From: an uncultured Kiritimatiellota bacterium
Lineage (GTDB): Bacteria; Verrucomicrobiota; Kiritimatiellia; RFP12; DVOR01
Length of the DNA stretch: 64,000 nt
Direction of reading: 5' to 3'
NCBI GenBank assembly: GCA_944389945.1
Contig: CALXOF010000004.1
Span: forward strand, 1 to 64,000
Under the pieces are notes generated by a model that was not told the origin of the DNA, did not search any database, and saw nothing but the letters and a program-made list of their open reading frames with translations. Shown here one piece after another: positions 56,850-64,000 of the stretch (positions are counted from its first letter, which is position 1; each line of letters opens with the position of its first letter). A program made the translations under genes and the position numbers.

Positions 56850-56892
56850 ATGACGAACTCGGCCCGCTCCCATCCGGGGGGAACCAACCGTC
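56850..56892 (+). promoter_or_regulatory. Conserved 43-nt leader of lipoprotein gene 1
   Basis: Identical base for base to 59810-59852 upstream of the paralogous lipoprotein gene. It begins ATGACGAACTCGGCCCGC and ends AACCAACCGTC, 18 nt before the ATG. It also encodes a 15-codon frame (MTNSARSHPGGTNRP) that closes at TGA in this copy only. Confidence 0.75.
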
Positions 56893-56910
56893 CGTGAAAG
56901 GAAGAAAGTC

Positions 56911-57381
56911 ATGAAAAAAGCATCTATGCTCACCATCGCCGCACTCTGTGCGCTCACTGCGATGACCGGTTGCATCACCGTGAACAAGAACGATGGCGGC
57001 GAATCGGGGATGCGTGTCCCGGTGTCGCAAGACGTGATCCATGAGCAGATTACCGTGGACAAGACCCCGGTTACCGCTCAGGATGAAGTCAAGTGCCTCT
57101 TCGGCCTTATCACGTGGGGTTCCTCCGCCTCCCATGTTGCCGACGTGACGGACGAATTGGTGCCCTTCGGGGCCTCCGTGAAAGCCAAGAATGGCGCCTA
57201 TGCCAACGCTTGCGACAAAGCCAAGTGTGACCGTTTGGTGGCCACCCGCTACAAAATCACCACCAATGATTACTTCGTCTACAAGACCGTGAAGGCCGAG
57301 GTAACCGGTTATCCCGCGAAGATCTCCGGCGTCAAGGTGATTGAGACGACCCCCTCCAAGGTGACCCCGGTTCTCCGCTAA
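56911..57381 (+). CDS. Small TRL-like lipoprotein 1 (paralogue of lipoprotein 2)
   Basis: 156 aa. Lipoprotein signal MKKASMLTIAALCALTAMTGC (lipobox LTAMTGC split over residues 15-21). The body has CLFGLITWGSSASHVADV and CDRLVATRYKITTNDYFVY, shared with the protein at 59874 (LFGIFTWGGAGTADYTDF; CDALVASRYTVKAKDYIVY). The pattern LFG.I.WG.A...A recalls TRL-like/DUF-type small lipoproteins of other diderms, whose role is unknown. GAAAGGAAG precedes the ATG. A strong terminator follows. Confidence 0.75.
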   Translation: MKKASMLTIAALCALTAMTGCITVNKNDGGESGMRVPVSQDVIHEQITVDKTPVTAQDEVKCLFGLITWGSSASHVADVTDELVPFGASVKAKNGAYANACDKAKCDRLVATRYKITTNDYFVYKTVKAEVTGYPAKISGVKVIETTPSKVTPVLR

Positions 57382-57436
57382 AAGAGCGAAGGTCGCATTG
57401 CGAGATCGTATGCAAAACACGTTGAAGTGTTTTGAG

Positions 57437-57469
57437 ACGCGGCCCCCGGACCCGGGGGCCGCGTTTTTG
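57437..57469 (+). terminator. Terminator of lipoprotein gene 1
   Basis: A 13-bp perfect GC-rich stem (57437-57449 with 57452-57464) followed by TTTTT. Confidence 0.95.
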
Positions 57470-57541
57470 CCGAACTTGAAGCGTGATTCATGACAAATGA
57501 CGAGTGAAGACCAAACTGCGAACCTCTTCACCATCTTTTCT

Positions 57542-57784
57542 ATCAAGCCCCAACCGGAAATCGTCCGAATGGGCGATGGCTGAAAGCTTCGCTACGATTG
57601 AGACTTCGCGGACCCCACCGAACTCTTCGTCAACGGGAAATCCGCAGGCATCGCCGAGCCCGACGCTCTCCGGGTGCTCACGTGGAAAGGCGTTGCCCTG
57701 AATCCCGGAGAGAACGTGATCGAGCTCCGAGCCGTCAATGGCAAAGCCTCCGACACGTGCCGCTGGAACCGCCCCAAGGAATGA
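57542..57784 (+). pseudogene. C-terminal remnant of a glycoside hydrolase family 2-type enzyme
   Basis: The frame ending at TGA 57782-57784 reads DFADPTELFVNGKSAGIAEP and then LTWKGVALNPGENVIELRAV, typical of the C-terminal domain of GH2 beta-galactosidases. Upstream in the same frame two TGA codons (57581 and 57599) sit where Trp would fit (GDG-W-KLRYD-W-DFAD). No start codon or catalytic domain is present, so this is a decayed fragment, possibly left by the nearby IS30-type events. Confidence 0.6.
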
Positions 57785-57931
57785 AGCTCACGCGCCCTCC
57801 CGCCCACCTTCCGGGAGGCTCCGTATCCTGAGGCGAGATGCACTATGTCCCAAGGTGAGATGTAGTGCACCCTGTAGAATGTCAATAGATTTGCGCAGTG
57901 CGTTTGGGAAGACTTGAAACATACGCATGGG
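57785..57931. other. Inverted-repeat DNA next to the IS30 pseudogene
   Basis: CCTCCCG/CGGGAGG (about 57788-57815) and TGCACTA/TAGTGCA (about 57839-57870) pairs lie here. The second may be the terminal repeat of the decayed IS30 element. Confidence 0.35.
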
Positions 57932-58500
57932 TTAGGAGACCTTTTTGGGGGAGTGTGGGTAGTGGACGATGAGGCGATGGGTCTGTTTAAGCGTGCGAGG
58001 GCTTAGCTTGGAAAAGTTGGTGGATTTGGGGCAGTAGAGGCGCAGGAGGCGGTTGTGGCGTTCAATGGAGCCTTTCTCCCAAGCACTGTAGGGATGGCAG
58101 TAGTAGATGGGGACATGAAGGAGGGCTTCAAGCGTGTCTTCATGGAGAAACTCCGAGCCATTATCGGTGAGAATCGTCTTAAGTTCGTGGCCGTTGGCGC
58201 GAAGGTCGCGGCGAAAACAACGAAGTGCGGAGGTCACGGAGGCTTGAGAAATGGTTGGAAGGGCGTACATATAGAAACGACGAAGCGCTGTTGGATCGCC
58301 ATAGTTGGGTCGACAAGGGTGAGGATGCCACCGCGGCCGCCGGAAGAATGGACGGTGTCCATCTGGAAATGTCCGGGCTCGGTGTGATGGCGCGCGGCAG
58401 GAGGAAGGTCGTCGATCATGTGCTTGGGGGCGTAGTTGCGGGGAGCCTTCTTTGCCTTACTGGATGCGTCATTACATTTTGCATCGATCGGCCAAATTCG
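57932..58500 (-). pseudogene. IS30-family transposase, 5'-truncated and frameshifted
   Basis: Two minus-strand frames together make the catalytic core of an IS30 transposase. The upstream frame has GHFQMDTVHSSGGRGGILTL and the downstream frame has ILTDNGSEFLHEDTLEAL and EKGSIERHNRLLRLYCP. They join by a frameshift near 58240-58270, and the N-terminal helix-turn-helix part is missing. The D, D and E residues are still readable, but no intact protein can be made. It is clearly diverged from the intact copy next to it. Confidence 0.85.
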
Positions 58501-58534
58501 AGACGGCTGATTGCAAGCAAAACCGTGAAGTTTT

Positions 58535-59638
58535 TTAGGCAATAGCTGAAAAAGCTTCATTGGCGGAGAGTCCTTTCAGGGAAGTGGTGCGGGAGATGTG
58601 GTTGATGAGGGCTTCGACGCGGGCGATCGTGCGGGCGCTGACGGTCGAGAAGTCGGTGCCTTTGCCGAGGTGACGTCGGAGTTGGCGGTTGAAGTTTTCG
58701 ACGGAGCCTTTCTGCCAGGCGCTGTAGGCGTAGGTGTAGTAGACAGGGGCGCGGACGATGCGTTCGAGGGCGGCGGGGCAGAGGAACTCGCTCCCGTTGT
58801 CGGTGAGCAACGCCTTCACGGTCTTCAACTTCTTCTGGCGCATGAGTTTCTTGAGGGCGGCGCAGACGGCTTCTTGGCTGATTTCGGGGAGTTTGACGGC
58901 GTAGGATTTGCGGGTCTGGCGTTCGGTGAGGGTGAGGAGGCCGCCCTTCCCGCCTCGGCAGGAGTGGACGGTGTCCATTTCCCAGACGCCGAAGGTCTGT
59001 TGGCGGCAGAGAAGGGTTTCGGGCATGTCCAGGATGGAGTGGTCGGGGGGGCAGCGTTTGGCAACGCGTCCTTTCCGCTCGGAGGGGTTGACGCGCTTGC
59101 GTTTGCCCTTTTCCGGCAGCCACGAGGCGTCCATCCCGGCGCAGGAGCGTCCTGCCGTGATGCGGTTGTAAATCGTTTTGACGCAAGGGATTCTCCCGTC
59201 CCACCCAGGCGCCTTCCCGAGGATCTCCGCGCGATTCTTGTCATCCCGAAGGGCCGCTTCCAAGTCCTTGAGGGCCGTCGTGGGGGCGATTTCTCCTTTG
59301 GGACTCATGAACGGCTTGAGCGCATGGAAGAAAGCCTCCGGGAACAGTTTGGCGTCGGCGTGCCTTTGGCGTGCTTTGAGGGCGTTGTCCTCGAGTTTCC
59401 GCATATCAAGCTGGAAGCGTTGGAGTTGTTTGTTTCCGAAGCGCGAAGGCAGACAGGTTTGGGCGCGGGTAATGATGTCGCGGAACGAACTGTCCGGGAC
59501 GCCTAATTCCTCTGCGATCTGGCTGAGCGGCCTAGGGTTCTTTCGGCACAGATTCCTTTCGTATGCCTCAAACATTCTCCTGAGATCCGCCACTGAGTAG
59601 TGTTTGCCTCGCGTTTTCCCTGTGGTATCATTTCTCAT
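58535..59638 (-). CDS. IS30-family transposase (intact)
   Basis: 367 aa. N-terminal helix-turn-helix region (LSQIAEELGVPDSSFRDI), middle IPCVKTIYNRI, and an rve-type core with D222 (WEMDTVHS), D280 (ALLTDNGSEF) and E314 (KGSVENFNR), giving the DD(33)E spacing of IS30. The frame is intact. I could not define matching terminal inverted repeats; a palindrome at its 5' side (59638-59702) may be one end. It lies directly beside the decayed IS30 copy. Confidence 0.9.
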   Translation of the reverse strand: MRNDTTGKTRGKHYSVADLRRMFEAYERNLCRKNPRPLSQIAEELGVPDSSFRDIITRAQTCLPSRFGNKQLQRFQLDMRKLEDNALKARQRHADAKLFPEAFFHALKPFMSPKGEIAPTTALKDLEAALRDDKNRAEILGKAPGWDGRIPCVKTIYNRITAGRSCAGMDASWLPEKGKRKRVNPSERKGRVAKRCPPDHSILDMPETLLCRQQTFGVWEMDTVHSCRGGKGGLLTLTERQTRKSYAVKLPEISQEAVCAALKKLMRQKKLKTVKALLTDNGSEFLCPAALERIVRAPVYYTYAYSAWQKGSVENFNRQLRRHLGKGTDFSTVSARTIARVEALINHISRTTSLKGLSANEAFSAIA

Positions 59639-59702
59639 GTCAGCACCTTCCGGATGGTTGGTTTTACTTGCGCTATTATGCGCCTTTCCGGAAGGGCTGA
59701 CA
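59638..59702. repeat. Palindrome at the 5' side of the IS30 transposase
   Basis: TGTCAGC-A-CCTTCCGGA (59638-59654) is mirrored by TCCGGAAGG-G-CTGACA (59687-59702), with GCGC-TATTAT-GCGC in the loop. Confidence 0.65.
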
Positions 59703-59735
59703 TTTTCCCTTCCTTTTCCGTCCCGGTTCGCGGCC

Positions 59736-59754
59736 GGCCCCCCCTAGGGGGGCC
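59736..59754. other. Pure G/C hairpin before lipoprotein gene 2
   Basis: GGCCCCCC pairs with GGGGGGCC around CTA. It is followed by CCTGGGGGCCTTT. It may insulate the lipoprotein gene from transcription out of the IS. Confidence 0.5.
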
Positions 59755-59809
59755 CTGGGGGCCTTTCGCTTCCTCTTGGAAAATCCACGGCCTAATTTTA
59801 CAACGTGCC

Positions 59810-59852
59810 ATGACGAACTCGGCCCGCTCCCATCCGGGGGGAACCAACCGTC
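59810..59852 (+). promoter_or_regulatory. Conserved 43-nt leader of lipoprotein gene 2
   Basis: Identical to 56850-56892. It ends 21 nt before the ATG of the second lipoprotein gene. In this copy the 15-codon frame has no stop after CGT and runs on past the start of the gene. Confidence 0.75.
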
Positions 59853-59873
59853 TAGTGAAAGGAGTCAAACTCC

Positions 59874-60443
59874 ATGAAGAAACTCAACGCGTTCGCCGTT
59901 GCCGCCGTCACCGCCGTCGTCGCGCTCACCGGCTGCCAGTCCATCAGCACCAGTGATGCCGGCGGCTTGACCATCAACCCCAAGACCGTCTGCCCCGTCG
60001 ACGCCTATCGCCCCACCTACAAGGTCGATAGCGCCAAGACGGTCACCGGTAATGCCAAGATCCACGCGCTCTTCGGCATCTTCACGTGGGGTGGCGCCGG
60101 CACCGCCGATTACACCGACTTCGCTGGCGACTCCTTCCTCGCGAAGATTCTCCCCTCCGCGAAGGCCCAGGGCGCCAAGGCCGCCGTCTATGACGCCTGT
60201 GTCGCCAACAACTGCGATGCGCTCGTCGCCTCTCGCTACACCGTCAAGGCCAAGGACTACATCGTCTACGCCCAGTACGACATCACCGTCGAGGGCTATC
60301 CCGTCACCCAGACCGGGGTTGAGACGATCAAGCCCGTCCCCTACTACATCGATGCCGGTGGCAAGGTCGTGATTCTCGACAAGTTCGTGAACATGGTCAA
60401 CGTTGCCCCCGCCACCGCCGAGGATGATGGCTGGCTGTTCTAA
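59874..60443 (+). CDS. Small TRL-like lipoprotein 2 (paralogue of lipoprotein 1)
   Basis: 189 aa. Lipoprotein signal ending VVALTGC (residues 15-21). Shared core with lipoprotein 1: ALFGIFTWGG, CDALVASRYTV, DYIVYAQYDITVEGYPV. It has a longer C-terminal tail (YYIDAGGKVVILDKFVNM). AAAGGAG precedes the ATG. Function unknown; the two copies arose by duplication, and IS elements now separate them. Confidence 0.75.
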   Translation: MKKLNAFAVAAVTAVVALTGCQSISTSDAGGLTINPKTVCPVDAYRPTYKVDSAKTVTGNAKIHALFGIFTWGGAGTADYTDFAGDSFLAKILPSAKAQGAKAAVYDACVANNCDALVASRYTVKAKDYIVYAQYDITVEGYPVTQTGVETIKPVPYYIDAGGKVVILDKFVNMVNVAPATAEDDGWLF

Positions 60444-60461
60444 GCCGTCCATCGCGGTCAA

Positions 60462-60488
60462 ACGGCCCGGCCTCGTGCCGGGCCTTTT
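60462..60488 (+). terminator. Terminator of lipoprotein gene 2
   Basis: GGCCCGGC pairs with GCCGGGCC around CTCGT, followed by TTTT. Confidence 0.9.
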
Positions 60489-60513
60489 CATCCACCTTTC
60501 CGGGGCCTCTGCC

Positions 60514-61263
60514 ATGAAACTTCACCTCCTGTTCCCCACCCTTCTCCTTGCGGCGTTCGCCTACGCTGCGCCCCCGGACAATCCGGACCCCGCCCAGCCG
60601 CCCTCTCTGCGTGGTGCCTGGCGCGCCTATGTCTCCCGTTCCGATGTCATCGTCGCGCGTACCGACACGCGTTATGTCTTCGGTAACATCGGCTGGGCTC
60701 TCTTGACGCCCGACGGCCCCGTCCATCAGGATCGCTACCAAATCCACGACGCCAAACTCTACCTCTATCCGAACCCGGAGTCCGTCCCGGAGGGATTCGA
60801 CCCCAAGACCTCCGCACTCGTCGCCACCCTTGACGTGCTCCCCGACGGCACCGTCCGCGCCTTTTCGATTCCCGACCCCACCCAGCCCGACCGCGCCATC
60901 CGCTGTGAGCGCGAGCCCTCCCTCCCCGACCTTTCCCCGCAATCCCTTGCCGGCTCCTACACGATTGTCCAACGCCGTCTCGGCTCTGACGACACGCACG
61001 AGGCTCCCTACACACTCACGCTCACCGATCAAAAGACCTATACCCTCGCCGGCAAGGTTCCCCAAGGCGCGCCCTACGCCACCGGCACCTATGACATCCA
61101 AGGGCCGTTGCTCTCCCTCACGCCGGCCGCGCCCTCCCAAGGATTCTGGGACAATCCCACCTTCTTCCCCCACGGCGGCGACCTTGTCCTCGACAATCCC
61201 GAGTATTCCGTCCACCTCATCCCCAAGAGCGGCCAATCCATCGTGGTCCCAGCAAAGCCTTGA
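60514..61263 (+). CDS. Exported protein of unknown function
   Basis: 249 aa. Signal peptide MKLHLLFPTLLLAAFAYA, cleavage near AYA-APPDN. The mature part is beta-rich with repeated short segments (GAWRAYVSRSDVIVARTDT, GSYTIVQRRLGSDDTHEAPY), suggesting a lipocalin-like or two-lobed beta sandwich. No family recognised. Start at the ATG that gives the signal peptide. It follows the terminator of lipoprotein 2 and ends before a bidirectional terminator. Confidence 0.65.
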   Translation: MKLHLLFPTLLLAAFAYAAPPDNPDPAQPPSLRGAWRAYVSRSDVIVARTDTRYVFGNIGWALLTPDGPVHQDRYQIHDAKLYLYPNPESVPEGFDPKTSALVATLDVLPDGTVRAFSIPDPTQPDRAIRCEREPSLPDLSPQSLAGSYTIVQRRLGSDDTHEAPYTLTLTDQKTYTLAGKVPQGAPYATGTYDIQGPLLSLTPAAPSQGFWDNPTFFPHGGDLVLDNPEYSVHLIPKSGQSIVVPAKP

Positions 61264-61280
61264 ATACGGCAGATAAAAAT

Positions 61281-61310
61281 AAGGGCGCCCCGTGAGGGAC
61301 GCCCTTTTCG
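61281..61310. terminator. Bidirectional terminator between the exported protein and the bS22-like gene
   Basis: AAGGGCG pairs with CGCCCTT and CCC with GGG around GTGA (61281-61306). TTTTC follows on the plus strand and TTATTTTTA on the minus strand. Confidence 0.9.
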
Positions 61311-61322
61311 CAAGCCCAAGGC

Positions 61323-61409
61323 TTACTTCTTGTGGCGGTTGGCCTTGATGCGTTTGCGGTATTTGTGCTTGGACATCTTGGCGCGACGTTTCTTCTTGAT
61401 GGAACCCAC
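61323..61409 (-). CDS. 28-residue basic ribosomal-type protein (bS22 / AURKAIP1-COX24 domain)
   Basis: A tiny gene with a GTG start and AAGGAG 7 nt upstream. The protein begins (V/M)GSIKKKRRAKMSKHKYRK and ends ANRHKK; half of its residues are Lys or Arg. This is the AURKAIP1/COX24 pattern and is very close to the start of mycobacterial bS22 (MGSVIKKRRKRMSKKKHRK). It would bind ribosomal RNA. It lies 31 nt downstream of hisG in the same direction and just before a strong terminator. Confidence 0.88.
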   Translation of the reverse strand: MGSIKKKRRAKMSKHKYRKRIKANRHKK

Positions 61410-61440
61410 GGTCGTGCTCCTTGGTTATGGTGGTGGGGGA

Positions 61441-62310
61441 TTAGAAAATGACCTTGTTGAGGGCCAATTCGATGATGCCCTGGGCACCGGCGGCGCGAAG
61501 GGCGGGGATGAGGTCACGGACCTCGTCCTCCAAAATGACGGTTTCGATGGCGACCCAGCCTTCGGCGCTGATGCGGTTGACGGTGGGCGCGTGCAGGGAG
61601 GGAAGCAGGGCCGTGATGGCGGGGACCTGCGTCTCGGGGGCGTTCATCTTGAGCAGGACGCGGCTCTCGGCGGCGAGGGCGCCCTGCAACAACATGGCAA
61701 TCTGCTCAATCTTGGCGCGCTTCTCGGGGTTCTCCCAAGCGACCTTGTTGGCGATGAGGCGGGTGGTGGAGGTGAGGACGGTGTCGACGATGCGCAGGTT
61801 GTTGGCGCGCAGGGAGGAACCGGTCTCGGTGAGCTCGATGATGGCGTCGACGAGCTCGGGGGCCTTGACTTCGGTGGCGCCCCAGGAGAACTCGACGGTG
61901 GCCTTGACGCCGTGCTGCTCGAGGTAACGGCGGGCCAGGCCGACGGCCTCGGTGGCGATGCGCTTGCCCTCGAGATCCTTCACGGACTGAATGGGGGAAT
62001 CGTTGGGAACGGCGACGACCCAGCGGACGGGGCGGCTGGTGGCCTTGGAGTAGCACATCTCGCAGACTTCGTGGACGTCCGCGCCGTTCTCGTAGATCCA
62101 GTCGAAGCCGGTGATGCCGGCGTCAAGGAGGCCGAGCTCGACGTAGCGGGCGATTTCCTGCGGGCGGATGAGGCGGCACTTGAGCTGCTCGTCGTTCACC
62201 GTGGGCACGTAGGAGCGGGAAGAGCACGTCATGGCAAAGCCGGCGCGCTTCATAAGGTTAAAGGTGGATTCCTGCAAGGAACCCTTTGGAAGTCCGAGTA
62301 CGATGGGCAT
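61441..62310 (-). CDS. hisG: ATP phosphoribosyltransferase, long form
   Basis: First step of histidine synthesis: joins ATP and PRPP. 289 aa, which is the long form with a C-terminal regulatory (ACT-like) domain that binds histidine, so no HisZ is needed. Seen: LGLPKGSLQEST, the PRPP-binding ELTETGSSLRANNLRIVD, and the C-terminal MNAPETQVPAITALLPSLHAPTV is split across the regulatory domain. GAAGGA precedes the ATG. No other his gene is nearby. The bS22-like gene is downstream. Confidence 0.95.
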   Translation of the reverse strand: MPIVLGLPKGSLQESTFNLMKRAGFAMTCSSRSYVPTVNDEQLKCRLIRPQEIARYVELGLLDAGITGFDWIYENGADVHEVCEMCYSKATSRPVRWVVAVPNDSPIQSVKDLEGKRIATEAVGLARRYLEQHGVKATVEFSWGATEVKAPELVDAIIELTETGSSLRANNLRIVDTVLTSTTRLIANKVAWENPEKRAKIEQIAMLLQGALAAESRVLLKMNAPETQVPAITALLPSLHAPTVNRISAEGWVAIETVILEDEVRDLIPALRAAGAQGIIELALNKVIF

Positions 62311-62342
62311 GTCTAGTCCTTCGGGGTTGGAAAAACCTGTAC

Positions 62343-62371
62343 ATTATGGCACATTCTGGAAATTACCGCAA
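62343..62371 (-). promoter_or_regulatory. Promoter of hisG
   Basis: Minus strand TTGCGG (62371-62366), 17-bp spacer, CATAAT (62348-62343). Confidence 0.65.
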
Positions 62372-62377
62372 CTTCTT

Positions 62378-62386
62378 TGGTATAAT
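62378..62386 (+). promoter_or_regulatory. Extended -10 promoter of glnS
   Basis: TGG followed by a consensus TATAAT (62381-62386), 27 bp before the glnS ATG. It lies back to back with the hisG promoter. Confidence 0.65.
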
Positions 62387-62412
62387 TCGCGCCAACAAAG
62401 GACTTTTCCCCC

Positions 62413-64000
62413 ATGCAAGACGAAGCGAACAAAAGCACCGAGAGCACGGAACTGGACACGTCGCGGCACTTTCTGCGGCAATGGATTGAGGCGGATTTGG
62501 CCGCCGGCAAGAACGATGGCACGGTGGTGACGCGTTTCCCGCCGGAACCCAACGGCTGGATTCACATCGGCCACGCCAAGGCCGTCTGGGTAGACTTCGG
62601 AATGGCCGCGCTCTTCCATGGCCGTTGCCACCTGCGCATGGACGACACGAACCCCTCCAAGGAGTCCGAGGACTTCGTGGAGCAGCTCAAGCGCGACATC
62701 GAGTGGCTGGGCTACAAGTGGGATGCCTTCTTCTACGCCTGCGACCGTTTCGATGAGATGTGGGCCATCGCCGAGGAACTCATCCGCCGCGGCCAGGCCT
62801 ACGTCTGCGAACTCTCCCAGGAAGAGTGGAAAACCTATCGCGGCGTGCCCACCGAACCCGGCCGCCCCTCCCCCTGGCGCGACCGCCCCGCCGAGGAGAG
62901 CCTCGCGCTCTTCCGCAAGATGCGCGCCGGTGAGATTCCCGAGGGCAAGTGCTGCCTCCGCGCCAAGATTGACATGGCCTCGCCCAACATCCACTTCCGC
63001 GACCCCGTCATCTACCGCATCGTCGACCTGCCGCACTATCGCACCGGCACCGCCTGGCATTGCTACCCGATGTATGACTTCGCCCACCCCATCGAGGACG
63101 CGCTCGAGGGCGTTACGCACTCCATGTGCACGCTGGAGTTCGAGGTCCACCGCCCCCTCTACGATTGGGTCATCGACCGTCTGGCCGAGCAGGGCCGCCT
63201 GGTCGTCCGCGACGGCAAGACCATCCGCCCGCAACAGCGCGAGTTCGCCCGCCTCAACCTCACCTACACCGTGATGAGCAAGCGCCTCCTGCGTCAGCTC
63301 GTCGAGGAAGGCCACGTCGATGGCTGGGACGACCCCCGCATGCCCACCGTCGCCGGTATGCGCCGCCGCGGCTACACCCCCGCCGCCATCCGCGACCTCT
63401 GCGAGCGTACCGGCGTCTCCAAGTACAAATCCCTCACCGACCTCGCCCTCCTCGAATGGTGCGTCCGCGACGACCTCAACCGCGTCGCCACCCGCCGCAT
63501 GGCCGTCCTCAACCCCGTCAAGCTGGTCATCGACAACCTGCCCGAGGACGAAGAGCTCATCGCCCACGCGCCCAACAACCCCGAGGACCCCGACGCCGGC
63601 ACCCGCGAGCTCCGCTGCACTCGCGAACTCTGGGTTGACCGCGACGACTTCATGGAGGTGCCCTCCAAGAAGTTCCACCGCCTCACCCCCGGCAACGAGG
63701 TGCGCCTCCGCGGCGCCTGCCTCTTCACCTGCACCCACCTGGTCAAGGACGCCGAGGGCACCGTCACCGAGATCCACGGCACCTATGACCCCGCCGCCGT
63801 GGGCGGCAACCCCGCCGATGGCCGCAAGGTCCGCGGCACCATCCACTGGGTCAGCGCCAAGTACGCCAAGACCGCCGAGGTCCGCCTCTACGACCGCCTC
63901 TTCACCCTCGAAGACCCGATGTCCGCGCCCTCCGGCAACTTCCTGGACGCCATCAACCCCGAGAGCATGAAGGTCGTCACCGCCTACGTCGAGCCCGCCC
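62413..64000 (+). CDS. glnS: Glutaminyl-tRNA synthetase (partial, runs off the right edge)
   Basis: Charges tRNA-Gln with glutamine. 529 codons are visible. Class I signatures: RFPPEPNGWIHIGHAKA with HIGH at 51-54, and VMSKR at 287-291 (KMSKS equivalent). GlnRS-type features include DDTNPSKESEDFV, YPMYDFAHPIEDALEGVTHS, and the start of the anticodon-binding beta barrels (VPSKKFHRLTPGNEVRLRGA). It extends beyond the window. Presence of GlnRS means Gln-tRNA is made directly here, which does not exclude GatCAB for Asn-tRNA. Confidence 0.96.
   Translation, partial: MQDEANKSTESTELDTSRHFLRQWIEADLAAGKNDGTVVTRFPPEPNGWIHIGHAKAVWVDFGMAALFHGRCHLRMDDTNPSKESEDFVEQLKRDIEWLGYKWDAFFYACDRFDEMWAIAEELIRRGQAYVCELSQEEWKTYRGVPTEPGRPSPWRDRPAEESLALFRKMRAGEIPEGKCCLRAKIDMASPNIHFRDPVIYRIVDLPHYRTGTAWHCYPMYDFAHPIEDALEGVTHSMCTLEFEVHRPLYDWVIDRLAEQGRLVVRDGKTIRPQQREFARLNLTYTVMSKRLLRQLVEEGHVDGWDDPRMPTVAGMRRRGYTPAAIRDLCERTGVSKYKSLTDLALLEWCVRDDLNRVATRRMAVLNPVKLVIDNLPEDEELIAHAPNNPEDPDAGTRELRCTRELWVDRDDFMEVPSKKFHRLTPGNEVRLRGACLFTCTHLVKDAEGTVTEIHGTYDPAAVGGNPADGRKVRGTIHWVSAKYAKTAEVRLYDRLFTLEDPMSAPSGNFLDAINPESMKVVTAYVEPA

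Noticed and set aside
57542-57784. TGA read as Trp (alternative code)
   Set aside because: Clear genes in the window, such as coaB and pheT, end at TGA, so the remnant is a pseudogene.

Overview
The window is GC-rich bacterial chromosome (visibly above 60% GC in genes) from a diderm. It carries lipid A and outer-membrane genes (lpxI, an Mla-type lipid transport operon), a large exported beta-strand-repeat protein with no visible anchor, and a secreted GH2 beta-galactosidase with a discoidin-like tail. With the Tricorn-like protease and the histone-H1-like/DksA fusion, this best fits an uncultured member of the PVC superphylum (Verrucomicrobiota/Kiritimatiellota-like, probably gut or rumen). 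The phylum is an inference from gene content, not from a marker search.

Layout. 0.2-8.9 kb (+): biotin-dependent carboxytransferase (oadA/pycB type), ABC exporter, Tricorn-like protease, panD, coaB. 9.5-14.5 kb (+): an attenuator-like leader followed by a single-chain type ISP restriction-modification enzyme. 14.7-28.2 kb (-): AAA-ATPase/PD-(D/E)XK protein, a 2267-aa exported repeat protein and a GH2 beta-galactosidase. 29.0-32.8 kb (-): iron alcohol dehydrogenase, M18 aminopeptidase, response regulator and nrdR in one operon. 33.4-38.6 kb (+): H1-like/DksA fusion, a predicted small RNA, tRNA-Arg(ACG), initiator tRNA and pheT. 38.8-43.3 kb (+): five-gene Mla-type operon. 43.7-48.9 kb (-): tail-anchored GTPase plus two paralogous membrane Sel1-repeat proteins. 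49.3-54.8 kb: methyltransferase, gyrA, lpxI and an ftsB-like gene. 55.6-59.7 kb: mobile-element zone with an intact ISAs1-type IS (perfect inverted repeats and 9-bp target duplication), an IS30 transposase, an IS30 pseudogene and a GH2 remnant. 56.9-61.3 kb: two paralogous lipoproteins with an identical 43-nt leader, and a secreted protein. 61.3-64 kb: a 28-codon bS22-like gene, hisG and partial glnS.

The intergenic DNA is the most unusual part. Three repeat systems occupy it. (A) An AT-rich element of about 200 bp occurs three times; each copy has two AAGACCTGTCATT motifs exactly 68 bp apart although the DNA between them has diverged. (B) Arrays of short palindromes (for example CCACTATAGTGG) phased every 22-23 bp occur at three loci. 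(C) Mosaic spacers are built by reshuffling short words that are each repeated two or three times with a 9-12 bp period. These, the GTPase/Sel1 operon and the leader of the restriction enzyme are the best candidates for undescribed biology. Functions were assigned by reading motifs; no database search was run.
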